64,000 nt of DNA from Rhodospirillaceae bacterium (GCA_016712715.1 JADJQM010000001.1:758501-822500), one strand, 5' to 3'; counted from the first letter of the stretch, positions 18,663-27,134 are shown. Numbers and translations: made by a program. Notes: generated by a model not told the origin, from the sequence alone.

Positions 18663-19348
18663 TGCCACCGGTCTGGCCGCCGCCGGAAAGTGCCTGGAAA
18701 AAGACTCTGGGAAAGGCGGTATCCGCCCATCATGGCGCCACATGCCTGAGCAGATGGGAGGATGTCGGCAAGCTGCTCGGCAAGCCTAAGGTCATCTGTT
18801 GTCTCGGCAATGGCCCGTCCAGCGAGGATGCCAACCTCGAAGGGCAACCCTTCGACGCTCTGTTCCGCGTCAATTATCAATGGCTGAGCCGCGGTTTCCT
18901 GACCGACCCGGCCATTGTCTTCACCGCAGACCCAGAAGCGCCACCGGCTGGATCGCGTGCGATTCTTGCTTTCCCGACGCGCGAGGATGCCAATCTGATT
19001 CTGCGCGGCCATGATGCCGCCGGCCAGCACACGCCGCGGCGGTATTTCGTCTTTCCCGAACTGCCGTCACCCGTCGCGGCACGAACCTGGCCGGCGCGAC
19101 CGACCAACGGTGCCCTGATGATCGCTGCTGCTGTTGCCTTGGCACCTCGCCGCATTGTCATTGCCGGGATCGACCTCTATGATCATCCGGCGGGCAAATA
19201 TCCGGGCGTTTCCGACGTCGACAATATCTATGACGATATCCATGACCGGGATGTCGACCTCGACGTCATCCGACTGGCCCTCAACGGATTTGCCGGCGAG
19301 GTTACGATCCTGGGTGAGCGGCTACAAAGGGCCCTGAACCAAAGCTGA
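18662..19348 (+). CDS. Uncharacterised protein with sialyltransferase-like motifs
   Basis: 228 residues, start overlapping the UxaA stop by one base (TGATG). CCLGNGPSSEDANLEG and FDALFRVNYQWL resemble the nucleotide-sugar-binding L-motif region of GT29/GT42 sialyltransferases. TNGALMIAAAVALAPRRIVIAGIDLYDHPAGKYPG resembles their second motif (GIDLY). No signal peptide is seen. It might be a cytosolic glycosyltransferase, but placement at the end of a sugar-acid operon gives no acceptor, so the function is tentative. Domain resemblance is from motif reading only. Confidence 0.5.
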   Translation: MPPVWPPPESAWKKTLGKAVSAHHGATCLSRWEDVGKLLGKPKVICCLGNGPSSEDANLEGQPFDALFRVNYQWLSRGFLTDPAIVFTADPEAPPAGSRAILAFPTREDANLILRGHDAAGQHTPRRYFVFPELPSPVAARTWPARPTNGALMIAAAVALAPRRIVIAGIDLYDHPAGKYPGVSDVDNIYDDIHDRDVDLDVIRLALNGFAGEVTILGERLQRALNQS

Positions 19349-19402
19349 GAGCTCAACCGCCCTCGCCTGCCCTCTTGGCGTTCATTCAGCTTCCAATGAA
19401 AA

Positions 19403-19753
19403 TCAGCTGTCGATGCGCGCGCTGAACCAATTGTCTGTACCGGTCTCAAGGAAGACGACAGAGACGTCATTGCGCGGGATCCCTGCATCGACGCAGAGCG
19501 CGCACAGCCCTTCGTAAGTCTCGCGCTTGACGGTATGGCTGCGCCCTGGCAGCAAGGTTATTTCAACGATGAAGCAAGTCTTCATTGGCATGGTGCGCGG
19601 CAAGAGCACTGCCTGCGGTGTCGTGAGCAGAACCTGATAGGCGTCTTCCGCCACCTGATGAATGGCAGCGAAGGTCTTGCGCAAGGAATGCAAAAAAGAG
19701 TCCGAAACGACTGCGGCATTTTCCTTCGTGGCAGAAATGCGAATGAGCGGCAT
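19403..19753 (-). CDS. Tautomerase-superfamily protein
   Basis: 116 residues starting MPLIRISATKE. A Pro immediately after the initiator Met is the catalytic base of 4-oxalocrotonate tautomerase/MIF-fold enzymes once Met is removed, which supports the start at 19753 rather than the longer ORF from 19780. The ends of two internal half-repeats (SFLHSLRKTFAAI..., KRETYEGLCALCVDAGIP) fit the beta-alpha-beta units of a fused tautomerase. It probably isomerises a keto/enol acid in aromatic or sugar-acid breakdown. It is convergent with the gene before it, and its upstream region faces the prophage left end about 160 bp away. Confidence 0.72.
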   Translation of the reverse strand: MPLIRISATKENAAVVSDSFLHSLRKTFAAIHQVAEDAYQVLLTTPQAVLLPRTMPMKTCFIVEITLLPGRSHTVKRETYEGLCALCVDAGIPRNDVSVVFLETGTDNWFSARIDS

Positions 19754-19908
19754 TTTGTGACCAGATGAAATGAAGATCAATGAGCCCGGCCGGTGCCAGG
19801 AACTGCTGCCAGATTGGCCGCGATATCGATCCTATTGCACTAACGCGAGTATACATCATCTCTGACTTCGAATGTGTCACGGCTTTGCCTCACGGAAAAG
19901 GCAATATT

Positions 19909-19913
19909 CCGTG
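19909..19913. repeat. 5-bp target-site duplication, left copy (CCGTG)
   Basis: CCGTG immediately precedes the prophage TGTTGAGG end. The same five bases follow the right end at 60186-60190. A 5-bp duplication is the hallmark of Mu-family transposition. Rejoining the flanks around one copy gives a plausible empty site. Confidence 0.85.
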
Positions 19914-19923
19914 TGTTGAGGGG

Positions 19924-20109
19924 CACTTGTATCTGGAGTGAACCGAGAAAGGCCGGATCAACCCGGATTTCCCCGGACGGCGCCGGATAAAACGCGGGAA
20001 AACCGGGCAAATTGAGCTACTCCGCCTCTTCCTGGCGAGCGCCACGGGGGAGGCTTTTTGATTCTGGAGTCAGCGCTCGTGCCGGCGCTATCGCCACTTG
20101 ATCCTGGAG
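19924..20109 (+). promoter_or_regulatory. Left-end transposase-binding sites (attL-type)
   Basis: Three copies of a motif near CACTTG-N(2-3)-CTGGAG occur at 19924-19938 (CACTTGTATCTGGAG), 20056-20069 (TTTTGATTCTGGAG) and 20095-20109 (CACTTGATCCTGGAG). The outermost begins 10 bp inside the element end. Their inverted counterparts lie at the right end, as expected for MuA-type transpososome sites. The rest of the stretch from 19754 to 20199 holds host flank with no gene seen and GC-rich, non-coding left-end DNA. Confidence 0.8.
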
Positions 20110-20199
20110 AAACCAGCACGAGCGTTCGCACTCGCGGGACGTGCAACGGATTGACGGATTCCACACCAAATGGTGGTATCCGAGTGGCCACGACCAGCT

Positions 20200-20730
20200 T
20201 TAGGCCGAGCGTTTACTAGATGGGGCGTCGGCAGCGGGCGTTGACCGCAGATCGCGCCGAAGCTCCTCGAGCGCCAGCTTCAACCCCACAATTCGCTCGC
20301 CGGGGTCCGTGTAAGCGTCGATCAACTTGTTGAAAATACGGGCTGATGTCTTGCCGTGGTCGTTTGCGCCCATGCGGGCGTTTTCCTCCCGGTACACGGT
20401 GGCGACGCCGTCCGTGATCTTCCCGAAAAGGTCGATATCGACATAGGTAGACGGGAGCGGTGCTAACCGCATCTCGCCCTGCCCCGTCGCTAACCAATTC
20501 AAATTAATACGCTTTGGAGCCGCCAGCCGTGACAGCACGTCGAATGGGGCGGCGCTCAACCCTCGTACATATCGCTTCAACTGCTCTGCGCTCACCCCAG
20601 CGGCGTCGGCTGCATCCTTCTTTCGGCCGTACAGATCGATGACCGCATTTATGCGAGTTCCGAGTTCCACATCCGAACTCGGAACTGCTCCATCGCCTAC
20701 TTCATTTAGTTCCGACTTCTTATAAACCAT
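20200..20730 (-). CDS. Phage repressor, XRE-type helix-turn-helix
   Basis: 176 residues, divergent from all early lytic genes, the position of the Mu c repressor. A helix-turn-helix lies at about residues 24-75 (TRINAVIDLYGRKKDAADAAG, VSAEQLKRYVRG, FDVLSRLAAPKRI then NWLATGQGEM). The WLATGxGEM ending is typical of lambdoid/XRE phage repressor DNA-binding domains. The C-terminal half is helical and charged, without a recognisable LexA-type protease pair, so autocleavage is not indicated. It probably keeps the prophage lysogenic by binding repeats within and upstream of its own gene. Confidence 0.78.
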   Translation of the reverse strand: MVYKKSELNEVGDGAVPSSDVELGTRINAVIDLYGRKKDAADAAGVSAEQLKRYVRGLSAAPFDVLSRLAAPKRINLNWLATGQGEMRLAPLPSTYVDIDLFGKITDGVATVYREENARMGANDHGKTSARIFNKLIDAYTDPGERIVGLKLALEELRRDLRSTPAADAPSSKRSA

Positions 20731-20845
20731 TGATACTCACCAGTAATATTGAATATCGCAAAAAATCGCGATCCATATAACTCGGAACTCGAATATCTGT
20801 TTACACGACTCGCAGATATTCGATACTGTTTGTAGGTTCCTACAA
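20656..20845. promoter_or_regulatory. Operator cluster of the early control region
   Basis: The 12-mer AGTTCCGAGTTC (20656-20667) is followed after 7 bp by its perfect inverse GAACTCGGAACT (20675-20686), inside the repressor gene. A one-mismatch copy (AGTTCCGACTTC) lies at 20708-20719 and an inverted near copy (AACTCGGAACTC) at 20779-20790. Next come a 10-bp inverted repeat CGAATATCTG/CAGATATTCG (20790-20799 and 20813-20822) and a 16-bp palindrome TTGTAGG-TT-CCTACAA (20830-20845). These are likely repressor and Ner operators controlling divergent lysogenic and lytic promoters in the 167-bp gap up to 20897. Confidence 0.6.
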
Positions 20846-20897
20846 CAAACCACCCGCAAAAAGCCGGCCTGGCAGGGCCGGCAAAATTGGAACCGAG

Positions 20898-21200
20898 ATG
20901 GCACTGAAAACGAAGGACCGGGCGCCCCACTGGGTACGCTTCATGCTCAACCAGAAGGGCCTCACTTTTGCCCTTATCGACCGCGCCCAGGGTTTCCGGG
21001 CAGGCATTGCGTGCCTGACTTGCCGGCGCCCCTGCGCGGCGGCCGAACAGGCAATCGCCGACGCCCTTGGCCTCGATCCCAGAGAGATCTGGCCGTCTCG
21101 CTTTGATCCCCGAACCGGTGCCCGGCTCAGTCCGCAACCTATGCAGAACTATAGGGATCGGCACCGCCTCGGCACCAGTCAAAAAGCAAAGGCGGCTTAG
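20898..21200 (+). CDS. Ner-like early regulator
   Basis: 100 residues with the Ner/Nlp helix-turn-helix layout: KDRAPHWVRFMLNQKGLTFALIDRAQGF, then AAAEQAIADALGLDPREIWPSRFDPRTG. The IWPSRF element is characteristic of the family. Ner shuts down early and repressor transcription after induction. It is the first plus-strand gene after the operator region, as in Mu. The recognition-helix stretch (IACLTCRRPC) is unusual in having three Cys. Confidence 0.75.
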   Translation: MALKTKDRAPHWVRFMLNQKGLTFALIDRAQGFRAGIACLTCRRPCAAAEQAIADALGLDPREIWPSRFDPRTGARLSPQPMQNYRDRHRLGTSQKAKAA

Positions 21201-21203
21201 ACC

Positions 21204-21257
21204 ATGGCTTCAGCAAATTTGACCCCCTCCACCCTGTCGCTCCGGGTGCCGGCATGA
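21204..21257 (+). CDS. Possible 17-residue leader peptide
   Basis: A short ORF, ATG at 21204, ending TGA at 21255-21257 and overlapping the next gene's start (ATGA). It reads MASANLTPSTLSLRVPA. No clear ribosome-binding site; it lies directly after ner. It may couple translation of the ParB-like gene or be chance. Confidence 0.25.
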   Translation: MASANLTPSTLSLRVPA

Positions 21258-22069
21258 AGGCCCTCGGCCTTCAGGAGATCGACGTCGCCTTGATTGACGT
21301 CGGCCCCCGCCTCCGCCCCGTAAACGAGGCCTATGTGGCCGTCCTGGCCGCCAACATCGGCCAGCAAAAGCGCCTCCGTCAGCCGATCGACGTCCGGGTC
21401 GGCAAAAGCGGCCGTTATCGGTTGATCGCAGGCGCCCACCGCCTGGCCGCCGTGACCCAGATTGAGTGGTCGAAGATCAGCGCCTTTGTCTACGAGGCGA
21501 ACGACGACGAAGCCCGGATGGCCGAGATCGATGAAAACATCGTCCGGCACGAGCTAAATCCGCTCGATCGAGCCATGTTCCTGGCCGAGCGGAAGAAGAT
21601 TTATGAGCGCCTTCACCCCGAGGTGAAGAAGGGAGCCCAAGGCGGACGCGGCGGGCAGCGGAATGAAAGCGACATCGTGTCGTTTTCAAAGGAAACGGCC
21701 GCCCGCGTCGGCCTGTCGGAGCGCGCCGTGCAGCGCGCCGTCTCGATCGCCAACGGCCTGACGGTGGAGACCCGCAAGGCGATCGCCGGAACGTCCTTCG
21801 CCTTGAAGCAGGCCGAGCTGATCGCCCTCGCCAAACTCACCGCTCCCCAACAGCAGAAAGTCGTTCGGCTCCTCCTTGCCGATAACGCCAAGTTTCGGTC
21901 AGTGCGACAGGCCGCCGACAGCGTCGCCGGCCGGACGGCAAAGCCGGTCGATGGCTTCGCCCGGCTGGTCACCGTTTATCGGCACGCGACAGCCGCCGAG
22001 CGCCGTCAGTTCCGCGCCTGGCTCACCAAAGAGGGCGAGCTGTCGACGGGCAAGAAGGAGGCGGCATGA
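21254..22069 (+). CDS. ParB/Spo0J-like nuclease-domain protein
   Basis: 271 residues. The N-terminal ParB/sulfiredoxin-like domain is clear: IDVGPRLRPVNEAYVAVLAANI, PIDVRVGKSGRYRLIAGAHRLAAV (the GxHR motif) and DENIVRHELNPLDRAMFLAERK. A central helix-turn-helix follows (FSKETAARVGLSERAVQRAVSIA). Such proteins occur in the early region of transposable phages of alphaproteobacteria and may act in regulation or DNA binding rather than plasmid partition. It overlaps the next gene by 4 bp. Confidence 0.8.
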   Translation: MKALGLQEIDVALIDVGPRLRPVNEAYVAVLAANIGQQKRLRQPIDVRVGKSGRYRLIAGAHRLAAVTQIEWSKISAFVYEANDDEARMAEIDENIVRHELNPLDRAMFLAERKKIYERLHPEVKKGAQGGRGGQRNESDIVSFSKETAARVGLSERAVQRAVSIANGLTVETRKAIAGTSFALKQAELIALAKLTAPQQQKVVRLLLADNAKFRSVRQAADSVAGRTAKPVDGFARLVTVYRHATAAERRQFRAWLTKEGELSTGKKEAA

Positions 22070-22522
22070 CCCGCCACCGCAAAGACGGCAAGACCCTCGA
22101 CCTGCTGGCCTGGGAGCCGCCGGTGCCGACGCGTGCGTTCGAGCCGGAGAAGATCAGGGCATCCTCGCTCCGCGCCGGAATTTCAAAGGCGACGTCGGCA
22201 GCGTTGAAGGAATGCGGCCGCTCGCGCAACGAGACGGCCACCTTGATGTCGGAATGGCTCGGCGAAAGCGTCTCCGAGCACATGCTGAACACGTTTGCCA
22301 GCGAAGGCCGTGAAGATCACGTCCATTCGCTTCCTCGGCATTTGCCATGCCACCGGCGACGCCCAGCGCTTGCTGCAGGCGCTCGCCGATCACTTCGACT
22401 TGGCGGTTATCCCGACCAGGTTCGTGGCTGCGATCGAGGAAGCGATCCTCACCGAAAAAATCGAAGAGCTGCAGCAGCGCAAGCAATTGTCGCGCGGCCG
22501 CTGGAAAGGGCCACGGGGCTAA
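22066..22522 (+). pseudogene. Early phage protein of transposable phages, apparent frameshift
   Basis: The N-terminal half reads MTRHRKDGKTLDLLAWEPP to MLNTFASEGREDHV. The continuing RFLGICHATGDAQRLLQALADHFDLAVI is in the next frame and ends at 22522 with an Arg/Lys-rich tail (QQRKQLSRGRWKGPRG). Deleting one C at about 22329-22330 (GTCCATT to GTCATT) restores DHVIRFLGICHATGD. Without it, frame 1 continues as an Arg-rich shadow into the transposase gene. I recall similar small proteins between ParB-like and transposase genes of Mu-like phages; function is unknown. Confidence 0.6.
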
Positions 22523-22550
22523 GAGCATGGGGTCGGTATCGGGGGAACTT

Positions 22551-24635
22551 ATGGTCCAAAATCAGGAATGGTTTTCGGCCGCTCAATTGGCAGAACTTCG
22601 TCTGCCTGGTGTGCCGGCATCCGAACGTGGCGTTCGCAAGAAGGCTGCGGCCGAGGGCTGGGCGACGCGGGAGCGCGACGGCAGAGGCGGCGGGCAGGTC
22701 TACCATGTCTCGACGTTGCCCACGGCAGCACATGTCGCGCTGATGCTGAAGCTCTCGCCGCCGGCGTCCGCTCCGGCGACTGACGCGCGCAGCGAGCTGG
22801 AGCGCGATGAGCTGTGGCGCTGGTTCGAAGCGCAGCCGGAGACGAAGAAGGCCAAGGCCCGCGAACGGCTCGAAATCCTGGACGCGGTGATGGCGCTCTA
22901 CCAGACCGGCATCCAGAAGGACATTGCCGTGGTCGAGGTCGGCCGTCATCGCGGCATCGGCGCGTCAACCATCTATAGCTGGCTGACCCTTGTCGCCGGC
23001 CGGGAGCGCGCCGACTGGCTCCCCGCCCTTTGCCCACGCCATACGGGCCGCACCGCGACGATCGAATGCCATCCCGACGCCTGGGACATGCTGAAATCCG
23101 ATTACCTCCGCAATGAGGCGCCGAATTTCAGCGACGTCTACGGCCGCGTGAGCCGCGCCGCAAAGGCGCAAGGCTGGGCGGTGCCGTCAGAGCGCACCCT
23201 CCTGCGCCGCCTACAGGCCAGCGTGGCGCCGGCCGTCATCGTGTTGGCCCGCGAGGGCACCGACGCCGTCAAGCGCATGTATCCGGCTCAGGAGCGCGAC
23301 CGGTCGGTCTTTCACGCCCTGCAGGCGGTCAATGCGGACGGCCATCGATGGGACATTTGGGTGGAGTGGCCGGACGGCGAAGTCGCCCGCCCCTGCATGG
23401 TCGGTTTTCAGGATCTCTATTCCGGCAAGATCCTCTCCTGGCGCGTCGATAAGACGGAAAATTCGTGGTGTGTGCGCCTTGCCTTCGGCGACCTGGTCGA
23501 AGATTTTGGTATCCCGGAGCTGTGCTGGTTCGATAATGGCCGCAACTTTGCCAGCAAGTGGCTGACCGGCGGCACGCCGAACCGCTATCGCTTCACGGTG
23601 CGCGATGATGAGCCGGCCGGCATTCTGACACAGCTCGGGGTCGAGATCCGCTGGGCCCTGCCTTACAGCGGCCAGTCAAAGCCCATTGAACGCGCCTGGC
23701 GCGATTTCGCCCAGGTCATCTCTCGCCATCCGGCCTTCGCCGGCGCCTGGACCGGCAACAGCCCAATGGACAAGCCGGAGAATTATCGCTCCCGCGCCAT
23801 CAAGCTCGACGACTTCCTGAGGATCGTCAAATCGGAGATCAACGAACATAACGCCCGCACCGGCAGGCAGACTCGCGTCTGCAATGGTGTCTCCTTCGAC
23901 GCCGCCTTCACCCGCTCCTACATCGAATCGCCGATCAGGAAGGCGACCGAGGAACAGCGCCGGCTCTGGCTGCTAGCGGCCGAGGGTATCTCTGTCTCCG
24001 AGCGCGACGGCACGCTCCGCCTGATGGGCAACCGGTATTGGGCCGACTTCCTCCACCTCTATCGCGGCGAGAAGATCGCGGCGCGCTTCGATCCGGACTT
24101 TCTACATGACGGACTCCATGTCTACCGGCTCGATGGCGCCTATCTCGGCCACGCGACGGTGATCGAGGCGGCCGGCTTCGACAATGCCGACGCTGCCCGC
24201 GAGCATGGCCGGCAGCGCAAGCGGTTCCTCCGAGCGCAGCGCGACATGCTGGACGCCGAGCGGCGCATGTCGCCGGCGGCCGTCGCCGACCTGGTCCCGC
24301 TCAATCATGGCCCATTGGACACGCCGGCAGCGACCGTCGTGCAGTTGCCGCGCCCGGTCCACGATCTCAAACGGACGCCGAGCCAAGAGGTCACGCCCGA
24401 TCAGGAGCGTCGGCGCGAAGCCCTAATTGCGGAGTTCCGACGACCCGATGCACCCGAGGCGCCGCGCGACGAGAAGGCCGAACGCTACGAGCGCGCCATG
24501 CGCATCGAGCTGGCGATCGCCACCAACGGCGACGTCGGCGACGGCGAGGTGAAATGGCTGGAAGGCTATCGCACCACCGCCGAATACCAGGCCAAGCAAA
24601 AGATGAGAGGGGATTTCGAGCAGGTGATCGCGTAG
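22551..24635 (+). CDS. Transposase A (MuA-like DDE transposase)
   Basis: 694 residues. An N-terminal Mu-type DNA-binding domain (EWFSAAQLAELRLPGVPASERGVRKKA) precedes the RNase-H-like core, with Asp263 in NADGH, Asp328 in WFDNGRNFASK and Glu380 in SKPIERAWRDF, spaced as in MuA (D269, D336, E392). A C-terminal region for interaction with the B protein and host ClpX follows. It binds the repeats at both prophage ends and performs strand transfer with 5-bp staggering. The start at 22551 follows GGGGGAA; ATG 22527 would add eight residues. Confidence 0.95.
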   Translation: MVQNQEWFSAAQLAELRLPGVPASERGVRKKAAAEGWATRERDGRGGGQVYHVSTLPTAAHVALMLKLSPPASAPATDARSELERDELWRWFEAQPETKKAKARERLEILDAVMALYQTGIQKDIAVVEVGRHRGIGASTIYSWLTLVAGRERADWLPALCPRHTGRTATIECHPDAWDMLKSDYLRNEAPNFSDVYGRVSRAAKAQGWAVPSERTLLRRLQASVAPAVIVLAREGTDAVKRMYPAQERDRSVFHALQAVNADGHRWDIWVEWPDGEVARPCMVGFQDLYSGKILSWRVDKTENSWCVRLAFGDLVEDFGIPELCWFDNGRNFASKWLTGGTPNRYRFTVRDDEPAGILTQLGVEIRWALPYSGQSKPIERAWRDFAQVISRHPAFAGAWTGNSPMDKPENYRSRAIKLDDFLRIVKSEINEHNARTGRQTRVCNGVSFDAAFTRSYIESPIRKATEEQRRLWLLAAEGISVSERDGTLRLMGNRYWADFLHLYRGEKIAARFDPDFLHDGLHVYRLDGAYLGHATVIEAAGFDNADAAREHGRQRKRFLRAQRDMLDAERRMSPAAVADLVPLNHGPLDTPAATVVQLPRPVHDLKRTPSQEVTPDQERRREALIAEFRRPDAPEAPRDEKAERYERAMRIELAIATNGDVGDGEVKWLEGYRTTAEYQAKQKMRGDFEQVIA

Positions 24636-24713
24636 CGCCAAGCCTGGTCGAGAAAGTGGCGGCCCACCCCTGGCAGGGGCGGCGCCGCCGGCATTCAGCA
24701 AACGAGGAAAAAG

Positions 24714-25466
24714 ATGAACGCTTCAAAAAACAACGTCAAGACCCACGCCTCCGGCACAATCGCGCCGCTCTCAAACGTCGCACTCTTCACCGAACTCCTG
24801 GAGCGCGTCACCGCGCGCCACCGGAACCTGCCCGGCATGGGCGCCTGGTATGGCTGGTCCGGCCTCGGCAAGACCGTTTCTGCTACTTACGGCGCGCAGC
24901 GTTTCCGTGCCTACTACATCGAGGTCGGGTCGAGCTGGTCGCAGGCGAAGTTTTGCAAATCGCTGCTGACGGAGCTGGGTGTGGCCGCGCGCGGCACCAT
25001 CGCCGAAATGGTCGAGACCATCATCACTATGCTGGCCGAGACAAACCGGCCGCTGATCATTGACGAGTTCGACCACGTGGTGCGCCGGGGCTTCGTGGAG
25101 ATCGTCCGCGAGATCCACGACAAGAGCGGCGCACCCATCATCCTCATCGGCGAAGAGTATCTGCCGGACAAGCTGAAGGTCTTCGAGCGCTTCCATAACC
25201 GTGTCCTCGATTGGGTGCCGGCGCAGACCTGCGACATCGGCGACGTCGCCGAGCTGGCCGGCATCTATGCGCCCGGTATCACGATCGCCCCGGACTTGGC
25301 CGGCTTCATCCTCACCAAATCCGAGAAGCGCGCCCGCCGCATTTCGGTGAACATCGATCGCGTGCGCGAGCAGGCGGCGCTCAACGGCTGGGCCTCGGTC
25401 GACTTGAAGACCTGGGGTGATCGACCGCTATTCACAGGCTTGGCCCCGGTGCGGAGGGCTGTCTAA
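24714..25466 (+). CDS. Transposition ATPase B (MuB-like AAA+ protein)
   Basis: 250 residues. Walker A GWSGLGKT at 47-54, Walker B LIIDEFD at 114-120. The adjacent HVVRRGFVEIVREIHDKSGAPIILIGEE carries the sensor region of MuB and TniB-type target-selection ATPases. It binds target DNA, stimulates the transposase and imposes target immunity. It follows the transposase gene by 78 bp, as in Mu. The C-terminal part may contain a small DNA-binding helix bundle. Confidence 0.92.
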   Translation: MNASKNNVKTHASGTIAPLSNVALFTELLERVTARHRNLPGMGAWYGWSGLGKTVSATYGAQRFRAYYIEVGSSWSQAKFCKSLLTELGVAARGTIAEMVETIITMLAETNRPLIIDEFDHVVRRGFVEIVREIHDKSGAPIILIGEEYLPDKLKVFERFHNRVLDWVPAQTCDIGDVAELAGIYAPGITIAPDLAGFILTKSEKRARRISVNIDRVREQAALNGWASVDLKTWGDRPLFTGLAPVRRAV

Positions 25467-26110
25467 TGGCCCGCCATGCCGCCGACGTCATGGTGCAGAT
25501 CACCGCTCGGGTGCCACGGGGCAACCAGGGCTTCTGGGAGATCATCCGGGATCTGCACCGCAAAAAGAAGCGCTGGACGGTGCTGGATGTAGACGGCCAC
25601 AGCAACGTGGCCCTGGGCACTGTCAATGACTTCGTTCAACGGCTCTTAAAGGGCGGTTACATCGTCCGAGACGGCGCTTTCGGCAAATCCGCGGCCTTCC
25701 GCCTGGTCAAGGATCAGCCCGACGCACCATACCTGCGCCGCGATGGCACGGCCGCCCGCGAACTCGGCCTCTGCCAGGATCAAATGTGGCGCGCCATGAA
25801 GATGCTGGCGCGCTTCGATGCCCGCGACCTCGCCCTCTACGCCAGCACCGAGGACGTGCCGGTGAAGCAGCTCACCGCGAAGAGCTACATCGCGCGCCTG
25901 TACCGGGCCGGCTATCTGATCATGGTGACGGAAGGCAAGCCCGGCCATCGCCCCGGCACCGGCACGCTTGCCACCTATCGCTTGCTCCCCGCCATGAACA
26001 CGGGGCCTCTCGCCCCGCAGATCCAGCAGACCGATTGGGTATGGGATCCGAACAAGCGCTTGGTGATGGGGCCGGAGGCGGTCGCCTCCCAGAAAGGCGG
26101 CCGCTCATGA
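25466..26110 (+). CDS. Early phage protein with probable winged-helix regions
   Basis: 214 residues, overlapping the ATPase stop by one base. Segments such as KKKRWTVLDVDGHSNVALGTVNDFVQRLLKGGYI and KSYIARLYRAGYL suggest two winged-helix-like modules. It commonly follows the B gene in alphaproteobacterial transposable phages in my recollection, but no function is known. DNA-binding is inferred from predicted helices only. Confidence 0.6.
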   Translation: MARHAADVMVQITARVPRGNQGFWEIIRDLHRKKKRWTVLDVDGHSNVALGTVNDFVQRLLKGGYIVRDGAFGKSAAFRLVKDQPDAPYLRRDGTAARELGLCQDQMWRAMKMLARFDARDLALYASTEDVPVKQLTAKSYIARLYRAGYLIMVTEGKPGHRPGTGTLATYRLLPAMNTGPLAPQIQQTDWVWDPNKRLVMGPEAVASQKGGRS

Positions 26111-26472
26111 GCCACGTCGCCAATGCTGCCGACGCGTGGGGCGATGCCTTGCCCGATTGGGTGAAGGCGCTCGCCGCCAAGGTTGACGAGACCAGCCTCT
26201 CACGTTGCCGCGTCCTGGTCGGTTATTCGGCCGCCACCATCAGCTACGTCATTCGCCGCCGCTATGACGGCGACATGGCCGCCGTTGAAGAACGGGTGCG
26301 CGCCACCTTGATGGCCAGCACCGTGATCTGCCCGGAGGTCGGCGAAATGTCACTCGCCTCCTGCATCGAATGGCGCCGCCGCTGCGCCGACTTCAAACCA
26401 CTCAGCGGCCATCACCGCAAGATGCGCGACGCCTGCGCTCTCTGCCCTCGCAACGCCGGAAAGGGGAGCTAA
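26107..26472 (+). CDS. Hypothetical early phage protein
   Basis: 121 residues, start overlapping the preceding stop (ATGA). It has an N-terminal helical part and a C-terminal RRCADFKPLSGHHRKMRDAC followed by LCPRN, whose Cys pairs may bind metal. I do not recognise a named family. The tight coupling shows it is part of the early operon. Confidence 0.55.
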   Translation: MSHVANAADAWGDALPDWVKALAAKVDETSLSRCRVLVGYSAATISYVIRRRYDGDMAAVEERVRATLMASTVICPEVGEMSLASCIEWRRRCADFKPLSGHHRKMRDACALCPRNAGKGS

Positions 26473-26478
26473 CCCCAC

Positions 26479-26730
26479 ATGCTTTCGTCCGAACTCAACA
26501 ACCTCGCCCGCCAGATGGAAGACGCCGAACGGCTGAAGTCCGGCCGGCCGGTCGACACCGCCGCCGTCGCCAAGAAGCTCCGCATCCTCGCCCTCGGGGT
26601 CGAGAGCCTGGAGGCAATCACCGTGCTGCCCAATGCCCGCGTGATCCCGCTGGAGGCGCGCGCACTCTCCCTCGCCCCAGCCGTCATGGGCACGGCCATC
26701 ACGCGCGTTATCGAAGAGGTGAAGCCATGA
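26479..26730 (+). CDS. Hypothetical early phage protein
   Basis: 83 residues, helical, no recognisable domain (MLSSELNNLARQMEDAERLK...). GGGGAG lies upstream of the ATG. Its stop overlaps the next start by 4 bp. It is unlikely to be a shadow because both neighbours are similarly packed. Confidence 0.5.
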   Translation: MLSSELNNLARQMEDAERLKSGRPVDTAAVAKKLRILALGVESLEAITVLPNARVIPLEARALSLAPAVMGTAITRVIEEVKP

Positions 26731-27134
26731 CTGAAATCAGCCTGAAGGGTACCACGCTTTCCGCCGAGCTGCTCTTCCTGGCCGCCTCGATCGAACCCAA
26801 TGAAGCGTTCGAGCTGACCGGCGAGCAGTGCGAAGGTACCGCCGGCTTTCTCGACCACCTGATCAAATGGGCGGAAACGGTCGAAGAGACCGTGGGCGAT
26901 AAATGCAAACCAATCGCCTTCTGCATTCAGGGCCTCGCTGATTTCTTCCACGCGGCCCACGAAGCGGACGGCATCTCTCTTGATGCTGACGCTCGGCACA
27001 AGCTGCGCACGAGTGCAATGGCGACCTACCACCTCGCCAAGGAGGCCGAGGGCCTGGCGCCGTTCGAGATCCGGTTTCCCGATTGGCGCATGCCGGCAGA
27101 AGCGCCGGCCAACGACCAGGTCGCCGCCGGATGA
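26727..27134 (+). CDS. Hypothetical early phage protein
   Basis: 135 residues, acidic and helical, with FELTGEQCEGTAGFLDHLIKWAETVEETVG and later FPDWRMPAEAPAND. No recognised domain. Coupled to both neighbours by ATGA overlaps. Its place in the early cluster suggests an accessory replication or host-takeover role, which is inference. Confidence 0.5.
   Translation: MTEISLKGTTLSAELLFLAASIEPNEAFELTGEQCEGTAGFLDHLIKWAETVEETVGDKCKPIAFCIQGLADFFHAAHEADGISLDADARHKLRTSAMATYHLAKEAEGLAPFEIRFPDWRMPAEAPANDQVAAG

Noticed and set aside
19911..19920. GTGTTGAG direct repeat at both prophage borders as an 8-bp att core
   Set aside because: It overlaps the junction only by chance (TGTTGAG of the phage end and host TTGAG). 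The CCGTG duplication with TG/CA ends and equal 10-bp distances to transposase sites fits Mu chemistry better.
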